The notes beneath the pieces are model-generated. The model did not search any database. It saw only the letters and a list, made by a program, of their open reading frames with translations, and was not told the origin of the DNA. DNA of 64,000 bases from Micromonospora marina (lineage in GTDB: Bacteria; Actinomycetota; Actinomycetes; Mycobacteriales; Micromonosporaceae). The stretch lies in assembly GCF_900091565.1 (NCBI RefSeq), contig NZ_FMCV01000001.1, positions 248,001 to 312,000 of the forward strand. The letters run 5' to 3'. This document shows, piece by piece, positions 26,253 to 35,244 of the stretch (position 1 is its first letter; the number at the start of each line of letters is the position of its first letter). A program made the translations under genes and the position numbers.

Positions 26253-26526
26253 TCACGTCACCCGCCGCCCGGTGGCCCACGCCGCCACGTCCGCCATCGA
26301 CAGACCTGTGACCTTCTCCAGCACGGCCACGCCGGCGATAGCGGCCCGGATCGCGCCGGGCGCGACGGTCAGACCGGTCTCCTCGGCGAACTCGCGTACG
26401 ACGGTGTCGCCGGGTGCTCGGCGTGCTCGACGCCGCCGCTGCTCCACAGCCCGCCCCTCCCGCGCCCACTCCGTCGATCATGAGGTTAGCGGTAGCGAGG
26501 CGGACATTTCGCGCCGTCAACTTCAT
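26253..26526 (-). pseudogene. Degenerate NUDIX hydrolase fragment
   Basis: Three frames contribute in order: MKLTARNVRLATANLMIDG, then LWSSGGVEHAEH, then GDTVVREFAEETGLTV. The last two together rebuild a NUDIX box (G-x5-E-x7-REuxEExGu) if one base is restored near 26413. The beta-strand regions before and after the box do not continue, so the gene is truncated as well as frameshifted. It lies just upstream of an intact tandem NUDIX gene on the same strand. The rest of the gap (25983-26252) holds nothing I recognise. Confidence 0.5.
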
Positions 26527-26562
26527 GATCGCCGGGGTGGGGCCCGGGTGTGAGCGGGTCGG

Positions 26563-27510
26563 TCAGAGGAGGTGGGCGGCCTGGACCGCTTCGGCGGTCA
26601 CCTCGGTGAGGCGGTCGGTGGGGAGGGCGCCGAGTTCCTCGCGGCGGAACCAGCGGGCCTCGCAGGTGGAGCCGCCGATGTCGGCCACGGTGGGCGGCGC
26701 GGGCTGGTCGACCACCACCCGGTAGAACGCGCGTACGCCGTGCCAGTCGATCGGGTAGCCCTCCGGGCCGAGTGAGGCGGCGTCCCGGTGGCTGGCCACC
26801 CCGAGCAGTTCGACCAGGCGGCCGGTCTGGCCGGTCTCCTCGACCAGTTCCCGGATCAGCGCCGCGCCCGGCTGCTCACCGTAGTCGGTGCCGCCGCCGG
26901 GCAGGTGCCAGCAGCCGGCACCCGGGTAGCCGTCGGAGACCCGGGTCAGCAGCACCCGCTCCTCCGGGTCGGTCACCACCGCGTACGCGGCGAAGCGCTG
27001 CGCCCGGTGCAGCCCGTCCGGGCCGGGGACGGCGTAGAACGAGGGGAACTCGGGCACCTCCTCCGGCACGATGTCGTCGGTGGAGGTGGGCAGGCCCAGG
27101 GCACGCGCGGTGAACAACCGCAGCGGCAGCTCCCGGGCCTCGTCGAGGGTGAACCAGCGGGCCAGGTCGGTCGGGCGGTCGACCCGCTCGGTGAGCGTCC
27201 CCCCGCGGACCGACACGGTGTAGAGGAGCCGGTCGGTGTGGATCGTGATGCGCCGCTCGGGCAGCGCCCGCATGTCGGCGAGCACGTCCTGGAGGCCGGC
27301 GACCGCCACCGAGAGCCCGGTCTCGGCCGCGGTCTCCCGGACGACCGTGTGTTTGGGGTCCTCACCGTGGTCGACCGCTCCCCCGGGGAGCGACCAGGTG
27401 CCGGGGGTGCCGGAGCGCTCCGATGCGCGGACCAGCAACACTCGACCGTTTGAGTCAGCACAGACTGCGTATGCCGCGATCCTGCGGAGCGGCTCCAGCG
27501 AGGTGGTCAC
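26563..27510 (-). CDS. Tandem NUDIX hydrolase domain protein
   Basis: 315 residues from GTG 27510 (VTTSLEPLRRIAAYAVCADS); the frame runs on upstream but that part is antisense to the PspC gene. The first NUDIX domain (about 8-135) has box GGAVDHGEDPKHTVVRETAA followed by ETGL, in which the EE pair reads AE, so one metal-binding Glu is missing. The second domain (about 160-300) has an intact box (GGGTDYGEQPGAALIRELVE, then ETGQ). Likely only the second domain hydrolyses a nucleoside-diphosphate-linked substrate; the substrate is unknown. Divergent from a PspC gene across a 20-bp palindrome. Confidence 0.82.
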   Translation of the reverse strand: MTTSLEPLRRIAAYAVCADSNGRVLLVRASERSGTPGTWSLPGGAVDHGEDPKHTVVRETAAETGLSVAVAGLQDVLADMRALPERRITIHTDRLLYTVSVRGGTLTERVDRPTDLARWFTLDEARELPLRLFTARALGLPTSTDDIVPEEVPEFPSFYAVPGPDGLHRAQRFAAYAVVTDPEERVLLTRVSDGYPGAGCWHLPGGGTDYGEQPGAALIRELVEETGQTGRLVELLGVASHRDAASLGPEGYPIDWHGVRAFYRVVVDQPAPPTVADIGGSTCEARWFRREELGALPTDRLTEVTAEAVQAAHLL

Positions 27511-27550
27511 GGGAGCAAATTCTCCCCGGAGCGGGTTACCGACATCGAAA

Positions 27551-27575
27551 AGAGTCAGATTCCTGACTCTATGCT
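27551..27575 (+). promoter_or_regulatory. Palindrome overlapping a -10-like box between divergent genes
   Basis: AGAGTCAG (27551-27558) and CTGACTCT (27563-27570) form a perfect 8-bp inverted repeat with a 4-nt spacer; the right arm runs into TATGCT (27570-27575), a plausible -10 box for the PspC gene at 27655. It is an operator candidate; no regulator can be named. Confidence 0.4.
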
Positions 27576-27654
27576 GGCGTCTCAGGGACGGTTCAGGGTA
27601 GGCGTCCGGGCGGTCACCGAGGTCGCCCGCCGCAGCGCGCGGGACCGTTGACAC

Positions 27655-28029
27655 ATGACCTTCCCGAACCCCTCCCAGACCCCGTACAAGCAGCTCCGCC
27701 GGCCGGTCAGCGACCGCATGATCGCCGGTGTGGCGAGCGGCCTCGGCCGCTACTTCGCCGCCGATCCCACGCTGGTCCGGGTGGTCTTCGCGACCGCCAC
27801 GGTGCTCACCGGCGGGCTCGCCGCGCTCGCGTACCCGATCATGTGGTTCCTGATGCCCGAGGAGCCGGACGGCGCGCCCGCGTGGCCGCACCCACCGGGC
27901 ACCGCGCCGGGCTGGCCGCCGGTCCCGCCGGCCGCACCGGTCCGGCCGGCTACGCCGCAGACGCCGGCCGGGCCGGACGCCGGCGCACAGGCGGCCCGGC
28001 CGGACGCCGCAGCGCCGCCCGCGGCCTGA
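27655..28029 (+). CDS. Small PspC domain protein
   Basis: 124 residues. The PspC domain covers residues ~9-68 (KQLRRPVSDRMIAGVASGLG, FAADPTLVRVVF, LAALAYPIMWFLMPEEP) with one or two membrane helices. A ~55-residue Pro/Ala-rich tail follows. It is the third PspC domain in the window. Such proteins sense or buffer membrane stress. It ends 6 nt from the convergent guaA stop. ATG is used as start; the frame has no longer plausible option. Confidence 0.85.
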   Translation: MTFPNPSQTPYKQLRRPVSDRMIAGVASGLGRYFAADPTLVRVVFATATVLTGGLAALAYPIMWFLMPEEPDGAPAWPHPPGTAPGWPPVPPAAPVRPATPQTPAGPDAGAQAARPDAAAPPAA

Positions 28030-28035
28030 GCCGCG

Positions 28036-29592
<1,557 letters not shown>

Positions 29593-29603
29593 GGTCCACG
29601 ATC

Positions 29604-30482
29604 CTACCGACCGTGACCGGCCCCGCCGCGCTCGCCGTCCCGACCGCCACTGCCCGCCGCGCCGCCCCCGCCGGTCATCCCCCCGCGGGGCAGGGCGACC
29701 TCGTCGGCCACGGCGGGCGAATAGCCTTCGGTCGCGCTGATCCGGCGGGCGATGATCCCGAGCAGGACGCCGTACACGACCTTCGAGGTGATGTCCGCGA
29801 CCGTGTACGTGATCTGCCGCGCCACCACGCCGTCGGCCGAGTCCCAGAGGGCCGGCATGAGGTACGCACCGGGGTAGAGCAGCCAGGACACGAGTACCAG
29901 CCACCACACGCCGCGGGCCAGTGGTCGCGCGGTCGGCGGCAGGCGGTCCAGGCTGCCGAAGATGGTCCGGGCGACGAGAACCAGCAGGAACACGAAGAAG
30001 ACGGTGCTGACCAGCCCCCACACCCAGAACGGCGCCGACCGCTGCACCTCGTGGAACTGGCCCGCGTACCCGGTGTAGATCATGGCGAGCCCGCCGGCGA
30101 CGAATGCGACCCAGGTCAGGTGGAACCGGCGGCCCGTCACACCGAGCACCACAAGTAGCTGGATCAACAGCACCGGAACGTCGATCGACCAGTTGACGTA
30201 GCGGTAGCCGTTGGAGAACAGGGCGCCGGACTGGACGAAGGCCGTGCCGTCCCATTCGAAGGCGCCCACCCACCGTTGGTAGAGCAGGAGCAGCTCGAAG
30301 AACGCCGACACCATCACCACTGCCGAGAGCACCGACGAGAGCTGGTAACGCGGCGCCACCGAACGACGGGTCGCCAGGAAATAGACCAGCCCGGCCGCCA
30401 TCACCGCGAAACCCAGGCTGAGCACGTGGGAGATCAGTGTGAACTGGTCCACGTTGTACGAGAGGGTGTTCTCGAAGTTCAT
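29604..30482 (-). CDS. Microbial rhodopsin with NDQ motif (KR2-type light-driven sodium pump)
   Basis: 292 residues from ATG 30482, with GGAGG 11 nt upstream. Seven helices. Helix C reads [16 protein letters not shown]: Arg94, then Asn97, Asp101 and Gln108, the N-D-Q triad defining sodium-pumping rhodopsins (KR2 Asn112, Asp116, Gln123). Helix F has [12 protein letters not shown]. Helix G has DITSK: Schiff-base Lys234 with Asp230. The conserved [10 protein letters not shown] of helix B is present. Relative to KR2, Asp102 is Ala87 and Asn61 is Ser50 (alignment from memory). The tail is Gly/Arg-rich. Predicted to export Na+ (or H+ without Na+) in light. Divergent from a second rhodopsin and blh; directly upstream of guaA. 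Confidence 0.93.
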   Translation of the reverse strand: MNFENTLSYNVDQFTLISHVLSLGFAVMAAGLVYFLATRRSVAPRYQLSSVLSAVVMVSAFFELLLLYQRWVGAFEWDGTAFVQSGALFSNGYRYVNWSIDVPVLLIQLLVVLGVTGRRFHLTWVAFVAGGLAMIYTGYAGQFHEVQRSAPFWVWGLVSTVFFVFLLVLVARTIFGSLDRLPPTARPLARGVWWLVLVSWLLYPGAYLMPALWDSADGVVARQITYTVADITSKVVYGVLLGIIARRISATEGYSPAVADEVALPRGGMTGGGGAAGSGGRDGERGGAGHGR

Positions 30483-30515
30483 CCGGTGCCCCGCCTCCGG
30501 CCGTCCAGACTGGGA

Positions 30516-30547
30516 GATAAATCCCTTATCAACCGTTACCGTATGGT
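30516..30547 (+). promoter_or_regulatory. Divergent promoter region with GATAA-n5-TTATC palindrome
   Basis: GATAA (30516-30520) and TTATC (30526-30530) form an inverted repeat in the 116-nt region between the two divergent rhodopsin genes. A possible plus-strand -10, TATGGT, lies at 30542-30547. The palindrome is placed to act on both directions; the binding protein is unknown. Confidence 0.4.
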
Positions 30548-30598
30548 GGTGAGCGCGGCGCCGACGGGAAACTGCCGATCTCCGATCCGGAGCGCGGC

Positions 30599-31309
30599 GT
30601 GACCGGCTGGTGGTTGTGGTCCTACGTCGCCGCGATGGCAGGCGGGACGGTGCTCTTCCTCGCCTTGTGGGCACGGCCCTGCGGCGTCCCCGCGATCGAG
30701 TACCAGGTCGCGGTCGCGGTGCCCGTCTGGTCCGGCCTCTGGTACGCCGTCCTGGCCCTCGGCGACGGCCGGGTGACGGATCCCGGCGGCCAGCCGGTCT
30801 ACTGGGCCCGCTACGCCGACTGGGCGGTCAGCGCCTCACTCCTGCTCGTCGCGCTCGCGCTCACTGCCACCCACGCCCTGCCCGGCCGGCACCCGGGGCT
30901 GTCGGCCGCACTGGTCGGCCTGAACGCCACGATGGTCGCCGCCGGCCTCCTCGCCGATCTCGCCGCCGGGACGTGGAGCCGGTACCTGTACTTCACCCTC
31001 GGCAGCCTGGCGCTGTCGGGCATCTTCGCGGTGATCTGGGGACCGCTGCGGTCCGTCGCACGCCGCCAGCCCGAAGGGCTGCACCACGCCTACGTGGAGG
31101 CGGCGGCGCTGCTGACCGTCCTCTGGCTGGGGTACCCACTGGTCTGGCTCGGCGGCCCGTCCGGCGTCGGTCTGCTCAGCCCGACCACCGACACCGCCCT
31201 GTTCGTGCTGCTCTCCATCGCGTCCAAGGTCGGCTGGGGCGCCTTCGACCTGGCCCGGCTGCGCGGCCTCGCCCGGCGCACCGGACTCGCGGTGGCGGGA
31301 CCGCCGTGA
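30599..31309 (+). CDS. Microbial rhodopsin, Anabaena sensory rhodopsin/xenorhodopsin-like
   Basis: 236 residues from GTG 30599, with GGAG 6 nt upstream. Seven helices. Helix C: ARYADWAVSASLLLVALAL, giving Arg71, counter-ion Asp74, Ser78 and Ala85 at the bacteriorhodopsin D85/T89/D96 positions. Helix F: WLGYPLVWLGG. Helix G: LLSIASKVGWGAFDLARLR with Schiff-base Lys210, Ser206 where pumps have Asp212 (Pro206 in ASR), and Asp217 at the place of ASR Asp217. The helix-C Pro is Ser80. These features point to the ASR/xenorhodopsin clade: photosensor or inward proton pump. It overlaps blh by 4 nt. Confidence 0.88.
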   Translation: MTGWWLWSYVAAMAGGTVLFLALWARPCGVPAIEYQVAVAVPVWSGLWYAVLALGDGRVTDPGGQPVYWARYADWAVSASLLLVALALTATHALPGRHPGLSAALVGLNATMVAAGLLADLAAGTWSRYLYFTLGSLALSGIFAVIWGPLRSVARRQPEGLHHAYVEAAALLTVLWLGYPLVWLGGPSGVGLLSPTTDTALFVLLSIASKVGWGAFDLARLRGLARRTGLAVAGPP

Positions 31310-32319
31310 CCACGCCCACCGGGCCCCCGTACACCTCGGGGCGCCGGCTCGCGGCCGCCACGGCGCAGAGGACGGCGACCGGGCCGCCGGCGGGTACGGG
31401 ACGCGCCTCCGTCCTGACCGTCGCCGGCCTGCTCGCCCTGGCGCCGCTGGCACGTCACACGGGCGTGGGCAGTTCGCCCGCGTACCTTCTGGCCGGACTG
31501 CTCGCCGGCCTGCCACACGGGGCGGTGGATCACCTGGTGCCCGGTTGGTGCTCCGCACGGGCCCGCTCACCGGGGGTCCGGCTGGCCGTCCCGCTCGGCT
31601 ACGCCGCCGTCGCCGCCGTGGTCCTGGTGGCGTTCCAGGCCGCGCCGACACCGGCACTGCTGGCCTTCCTCGTCCTGTCAGTGATCCACTTCGGCGCCGC
31701 GGACGAGGCGTTCCACGCCGAACGGGACGGGCGACCGGTCCGCCACCGTCCGGCCGGGGTGCTCGCCCGAGGCGGCCCACCGGTGGTCGTACCGCTGCTG
31801 GTCTGGCCCGAGACGGTGGACCCGCTGCTGGCGGCGGTCGCGCCCGGCGTACCGGCGGTGCTCGGTCCCGGGCTGCGGCTCCTGGCTCTCGGATGCCTGG
31901 TGGTCGCCGGCACGGTCACGGTCGTCCGGGACCTGCGCGGCGGGCGTCACCTCGACGCCGCCGAACCGGTCCTCCTCGTCGCCCTCTTCGCCGCCGTGCC
32001 ACCCGCGCTGGCCGTCGGGGCGTACTTCGCCGCCTGGCACTCCGCCCGGCACGTCTCCCGGTTGTTGCGCGCGCACCCCGCCAACCGGTCCGATCTGGCC
32101 GACGGCCGGTGGGGGGCGCCGCTGGGTCGCTTCGCGCGAGCCGCCGCCCTGCCCACCCTGGTCGCCGCAGCCGTGCCGGTGGCGCTGGCGGTGTGGCCGG
32201 GACGGCCGTTCGATCCACTGTCCGTGACTGTCGCCGCCCTGGCCGCCCTGACCGTGCCGCATTCCGCGGTGGTCGCCTGGCTGGACCGGCGCGGCCGGCC
32301 CGCCGGCTCGCCCGCCTAG
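31306..32319 (+). CDS. blh: Brp/Blh family beta-carotene 15,15'-dioxygenase
   Basis: 337 residues from GTG 31306, overlapping the rhodopsin stop (GTGA). Multi-helix membrane enzyme with the family's conserved histidines: LPHGAVDH (His71, His76), VIHFGAADE (His128), AWHSARHV (His245, His249) and VPHSAVVAW (His319), presumed iron ligands. It cleaves beta-carotene centrally into two retinals, the chromophore for both rhodopsins encoded beside it. Operon structure with the ASR-like opsin supports the call. Carotenoid genes are not in this window. Ends overlapping the GMC oxidoreductase stop by 4 nt on the opposite strand. Confidence 0.92.
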   Translation: MTTPTGPPYTSGRRLAAATAQRTATGPPAGTGRASVLTVAGLLALAPLARHTGVGSSPAYLLAGLLAGLPHGAVDHLVPGWCSARARSPGVRLAVPLGYAAVAAVVLVAFQAAPTPALLAFLVLSVIHFGAADEAFHAERDGRPVRHRPAGVLARGGPPVVVPLLVWPETVDPLLAAVAPGVPAVLGPGLRLLALGCLVVAGTVTVVRDLRGGRHLDAAEPVLLVALFAAVPPALAVGAYFAAWHSARHVSRLLRAHPANRSDLADGRWGAPLGRFARAAALPTLVAAAVPVALAVWPGRPFDPLSVTVAALAALTVPHSAVVAWLDRRGRPAGSPA

Positions 32320-33998
32320 CGCAGGGCGGCGGGGGCGTGCGCGGGGACAGCCGGCCGCCGCGGCGGGACCGGCGCCACCCGGGTGTACGCCGAGCCGAGC
32401 ATCGGGCGCGGATCCGCCTCCCCCTGGTTCGGCCAGTACGACATGGCCCGCTCGGCCTGCGCGGTGATGGTCAGCGACGGGTTGACGCCCAGGTTCGCCG
32501 AGACCGCCGCGCCGTCCACCACGTGCAGCCCCGGGTGGCCGTACACCCGGTGCCAGGGGTCGATCACGCCGTCGTCCGGGGTGGCCCCGATCACCGCGCC
32601 GCCGAGGATGTGCGCGGTCACCGGGATGTTGAACGGCTCGGTGACCGCCCCGCCGGGGGTGCCGCCGATCTCCTCGGCGAGCAGCCGGACCGCCGTGTTG
32701 CCGGCCGGGATCCAGGTCGGGTTGGGCGCGCCGTGGCCGGGGCCGGAGACCAGCCGGCCCTTGCGGTAGCGGGTGGTGAGCGAGTTGTCGACCGACTGCA
32801 TGACCAGCGTGATCACGGTGCGCTCGGACCAGCGGCGTACCGACAGCATCCGTGCCGCCAGCACGGGCTGCCGGACGATGCTGCCCAGCCAGCGCCGGGC
32901 CCGGCGGGGACCGCCGTCGACCAGCAGCGACTGGAGCAGGCCCATCGCGTTGGAGCCCTTGCCGTAGCGGACCGGCTCGATGTGGGTCTGCGGGTCGGGA
33001 TGGAACGAGCTGGTGATCGCCACCCCCTCGGTGAAGTCGAGGCCGCGCCGGCGGGCCGCGCCGGCCGCCACCGATGCGCCGAGGATGGCCTCGGAGTTGG
33101 TCCGGGTCAGCTCGCCCAGCCGGGGCGAGAGCGCCGGCAGCGCGCCGGCCGCCTTCATCTCGTGCAGCAGTCGCTGGGTGCCGAGCGCGCCGGCCGCGAA
33201 GACCACCTGGTCGGCGTGGATCACCTCGCGCCGTTTGCGCAGCCAGGCGCCGGTGCGTTCGGTGTGCACCGCGTACCCGCCGGCCGGGTCGGGGCGGACG
33301 GCGGTCACCGTGGTCAGCGGGTGCACCTGCGCGCCGAGGCGCTCGGCCAGCCACAGGTAGTTCTTCACCAGCGTGTTCTTGGCGCCGTGCCGGCAGCCGG
33401 TCATGCACGATCCGCAGTGGTTGCACCCGGTGCGGTCCGGCCCGGCTCCGCCGAAGTACGGGTCGGCCACCCGCTCGCCGGGGCGGCCGATGTGCACCCC
33501 GACCGGCGTCGGGTGGTAGGTGTGCGCCACCCCCATCCGCTCGGCCACCGCGCGGACGGCCCGGTCCGCGCGGGTGTCGACCGGGTACGTGGTGACGCCG
33601 AGCATCCGCTTCGCCTGGTCGTAGTGGCGGGCCAGCTCGTCGCGCCAGTCGGTGATGTCCCGCCACTGCGGGTCGGCGTAGAACGCGTCGAGCGGCTCGT
33701 AGAGCGTGTTCGCGTAGACCAGCGACCCGCCGCCGACCCCGGCGCCGGACAGCACCAGCACGCCGCCGCCGGCCTTGCGGTCGGCCGAGCGCAGCAGCGT
33801 GATCCGCTGCAGCCCGAAGCAGCCGAGCCGGGGCGCCCACAGGAACCGCCGGGCCCGCCAGGACGTACGCGGGAACTCGTCGTCGGCGAAGCGCCGCCCC
33901 GCCTCCAGGACGCCCACCGTGTAGCCCTTCTCGGCCAGCCGGAGCGCGGTGACGCTGCCGCCGAAGCCCGAACCGATGACGAGCACGTCGTAACGCAT
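32316..33998 (-). CDS. GMC-family oxidoreductase (cholesterol-oxidase/ChoD-like) with four-Cys motif
   Basis: 560 residues. N-terminal FAD-binding Rossmann motif VIGSGFGGSVTALRLAE, FAD contact GAGVGGGSLVYANTL, and C-terminal GMC segment VVDGAAVSANLGVNPSLTIT. Residues around 195-206 carry C-x2-C-x2-C-x3-C (CNHCGSCMTGC) followed by RHGAKNT, a ferredoxin-like Cys set seen in ChoD-type proteins. Substrate is not determinable; sterol or alcohol oxidation is the family guess. No signal peptide is evident. It is convergent with blh and not obviously part of the rhodopsin system. Confidence 0.85.
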   Translation of the reverse strand: MRYDVLVIGSGFGGSVTALRLAEKGYTVGVLEAGRRFADDEFPRTSWRARRFLWAPRLGCFGLQRITLLRSADRKAGGGVLVLSGAGVGGGSLVYANTLYEPLDAFYADPQWRDITDWRDELARHYDQAKRMLGVTTYPVDTRADRAVRAVAERMGVAHTYHPTPVGVHIGRPGERVADPYFGGAGPDRTGCNHCGSCMTGCRHGAKNTLVKNYLWLAERLGAQVHPLTTVTAVRPDPAGGYAVHTERTGAWLRKRREVIHADQVVFAAGALGTQRLLHEMKAAGALPALSPRLGELTRTNSEAILGASVAAGAARRRGLDFTEGVAITSSFHPDPQTHIEPVRYGKGSNAMGLLQSLLVDGGPRRARRWLGSIVRQPVLAARMLSVRRWSERTVITLVMQSVDNSLTTRYRKGRLVSGPGHGAPNPTWIPAGNTAVRLLAEEIGGTPGGAVTEPFNIPVTAHILGGAVIGATPDDGVIDPWHRVYGHPGLHVVDGAAVSANLGVNPSLTITAQAERAMSYWPNQGEADPRPMLGSAYTRVAPVPPRRPAVPAHAPAALR

Positions 33999-34138
33999 GA
34001 ACGCATCATTACCGACCGGTAGCTATGGCGCCAGCAAGTGTTTTTCGCAGATCATGCAGAGCGCTCGATCCGCCGGGATTCCCGCCGCTGCAACCTCCGG
34101 CGGCCCGTGGCGCGTCGAACTCCACGGGAGGAACGGAC

Positions 34139-35239
34139 GTGACGAGACGACGCCTGCTGGGCCTGGCCGTACCGGTGGCGGCGCTGCTGGTCGCCACCGG
34201 AGCGGTGGTCACCACCCGGCTGGTGGCGAACCGTCCGGCCGCCCCGGCCGCCGGCCCGACCACCGCGTCGCCGGCCCCGCCGACGCCCGCCCCGACCACC
34301 GCCAGCCCGGCGCCCCCGCCCGGCGCCGACCTGAAGGGCCCGCTCAACCTGCTGCTCGTCGGCGTCGACACCCGGGTCAGCATCCCCGGCTGGGAGCCGC
34401 ACGCCGACGCCGTCCTGCTGCTGCACGTACCCGCCGGGCTGGACCGGGCGTACCTGTTCTCGCTCCCCCGCGACCTGGTGGTGGACATCCCCGCCTACCC
34501 GAAGGCCCGCTACCCGGGCGGGCGGACCAAGCTCACCCACGCGATGAGCTACGGCAGCCGGGTGCCGGGCGACAAGGCCCACCCCAGCACCGCCCAGGGG
34601 TACGAACTGCTGCGCACCACCGTCTCCCGATACACCGGGCTGCGCATCGACGCCGGGGCGGTGATCACCTTCGGCGGTTTCGACAAGCTGGTGGACACGC
34701 TCGGCGGGGTGGACCTCTACGTGGACCAGCGGGTCGCCTCCCGGCACCGCCGCCCGGACGGCACCATGCGCACCCTGACCGGCGGCGGGTACGTCGGGCC
34801 GCAGATGGTCTACGAGAAGGGCACCCGGCACCTGACCGGCTGGCAGGCGCTCGACTACGCGCGGCAGCGCTACACCGCCGGCGGTGACTACACCCGGCAG
34901 CGGCACCAGCAGCAACTGCTCCGGGCGCTGGCCCGCAAGATCCTCGACCAGGGCACCGCCCGCGACCCGCAGCGGGTCGAGCAGGTGGTGGCCGCGCTGG
35001 GCCGGACCCTGGTGTACGCCGGTGGCGGCCGGAAGCTGATCGACTTCGCGTACGCGCTGGGTGGCCTGCCGGCGGACCGGCTCACCCTGGTCGTGCTGCC
35101 CGGCGCCGGGGTGAGCAGCGGCGGCGCCTACCGGGGTGAGCAGCTCGAGCCGCTGGGCCGCGACTTCCTCACCGCGCTGCGCGGCGGGCGGGCCGACACG
35201 TTCCTGGCCGCCCACCCGTCGCTGCGCGTCAGGAACTGA
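34139..35239 (+). CDS. LytR-CpsA-Psr (LCP) family cell-wall polymer ligase
   Basis: 366 residues from GTG 34139, chosen for GGAGG 7 nt upstream. Short basic N-terminus with one helix (LLGLAVPVAALLVATGAVV), a Thr/Ala/Pro linker, then an LCP domain: LNLLLVGVDTR, HADAVLLLHVP, YLFSLPRDLVVDIP, FGGFDKLVDTLGGVDLYVD and LDYARQRY with the conserved Arg residues that bind the polyprenyl pyrophosphate head group. Such proteins attach wall glycopolymers to peptidoglycan outside the membrane. It ends 5 nt from the convergent M1 peptidase gene. Confidence 0.92.
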   Translation: MTRRRLLGLAVPVAALLVATGAVVTTRLVANRPAAPAAGPTTASPAPPTPAPTTASPAPPPGADLKGPLNLLLVGVDTRVSIPGWEPHADAVLLLHVPAGLDRAYLFSLPRDLVVDIPAYPKARYPGGRTKLTHAMSYGSRVPGDKAHPSTAQGYELLRTTVSRYTGLRIDAGAVITFGGFDKLVDTLGGVDLYVDQRVASRHRRPDGTMRTLTGGGYVGPQMVYEKGTRHLTGWQALDYARQRYTAGGDYTRQRHQQQLLRALARKILDQGTARDPQRVEQVVAALGRTLVYAGGGRKLIDFAYALGGLPADRLTLVVLPGAGVSSGGAYRGEQLEPLGRDFLTALRGGRADTFLAAHPSLRVRN

Positions 35240-35244
35240 CCCCC

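Noticed and set aside
32316-33998. GMC oxidoreductase as part of the rhodopsin/retinal pathway
   Set aside because: It is convergent and the family acts on alcohols or sterols; no motif links it to retinoid or carotenoid chemistry.
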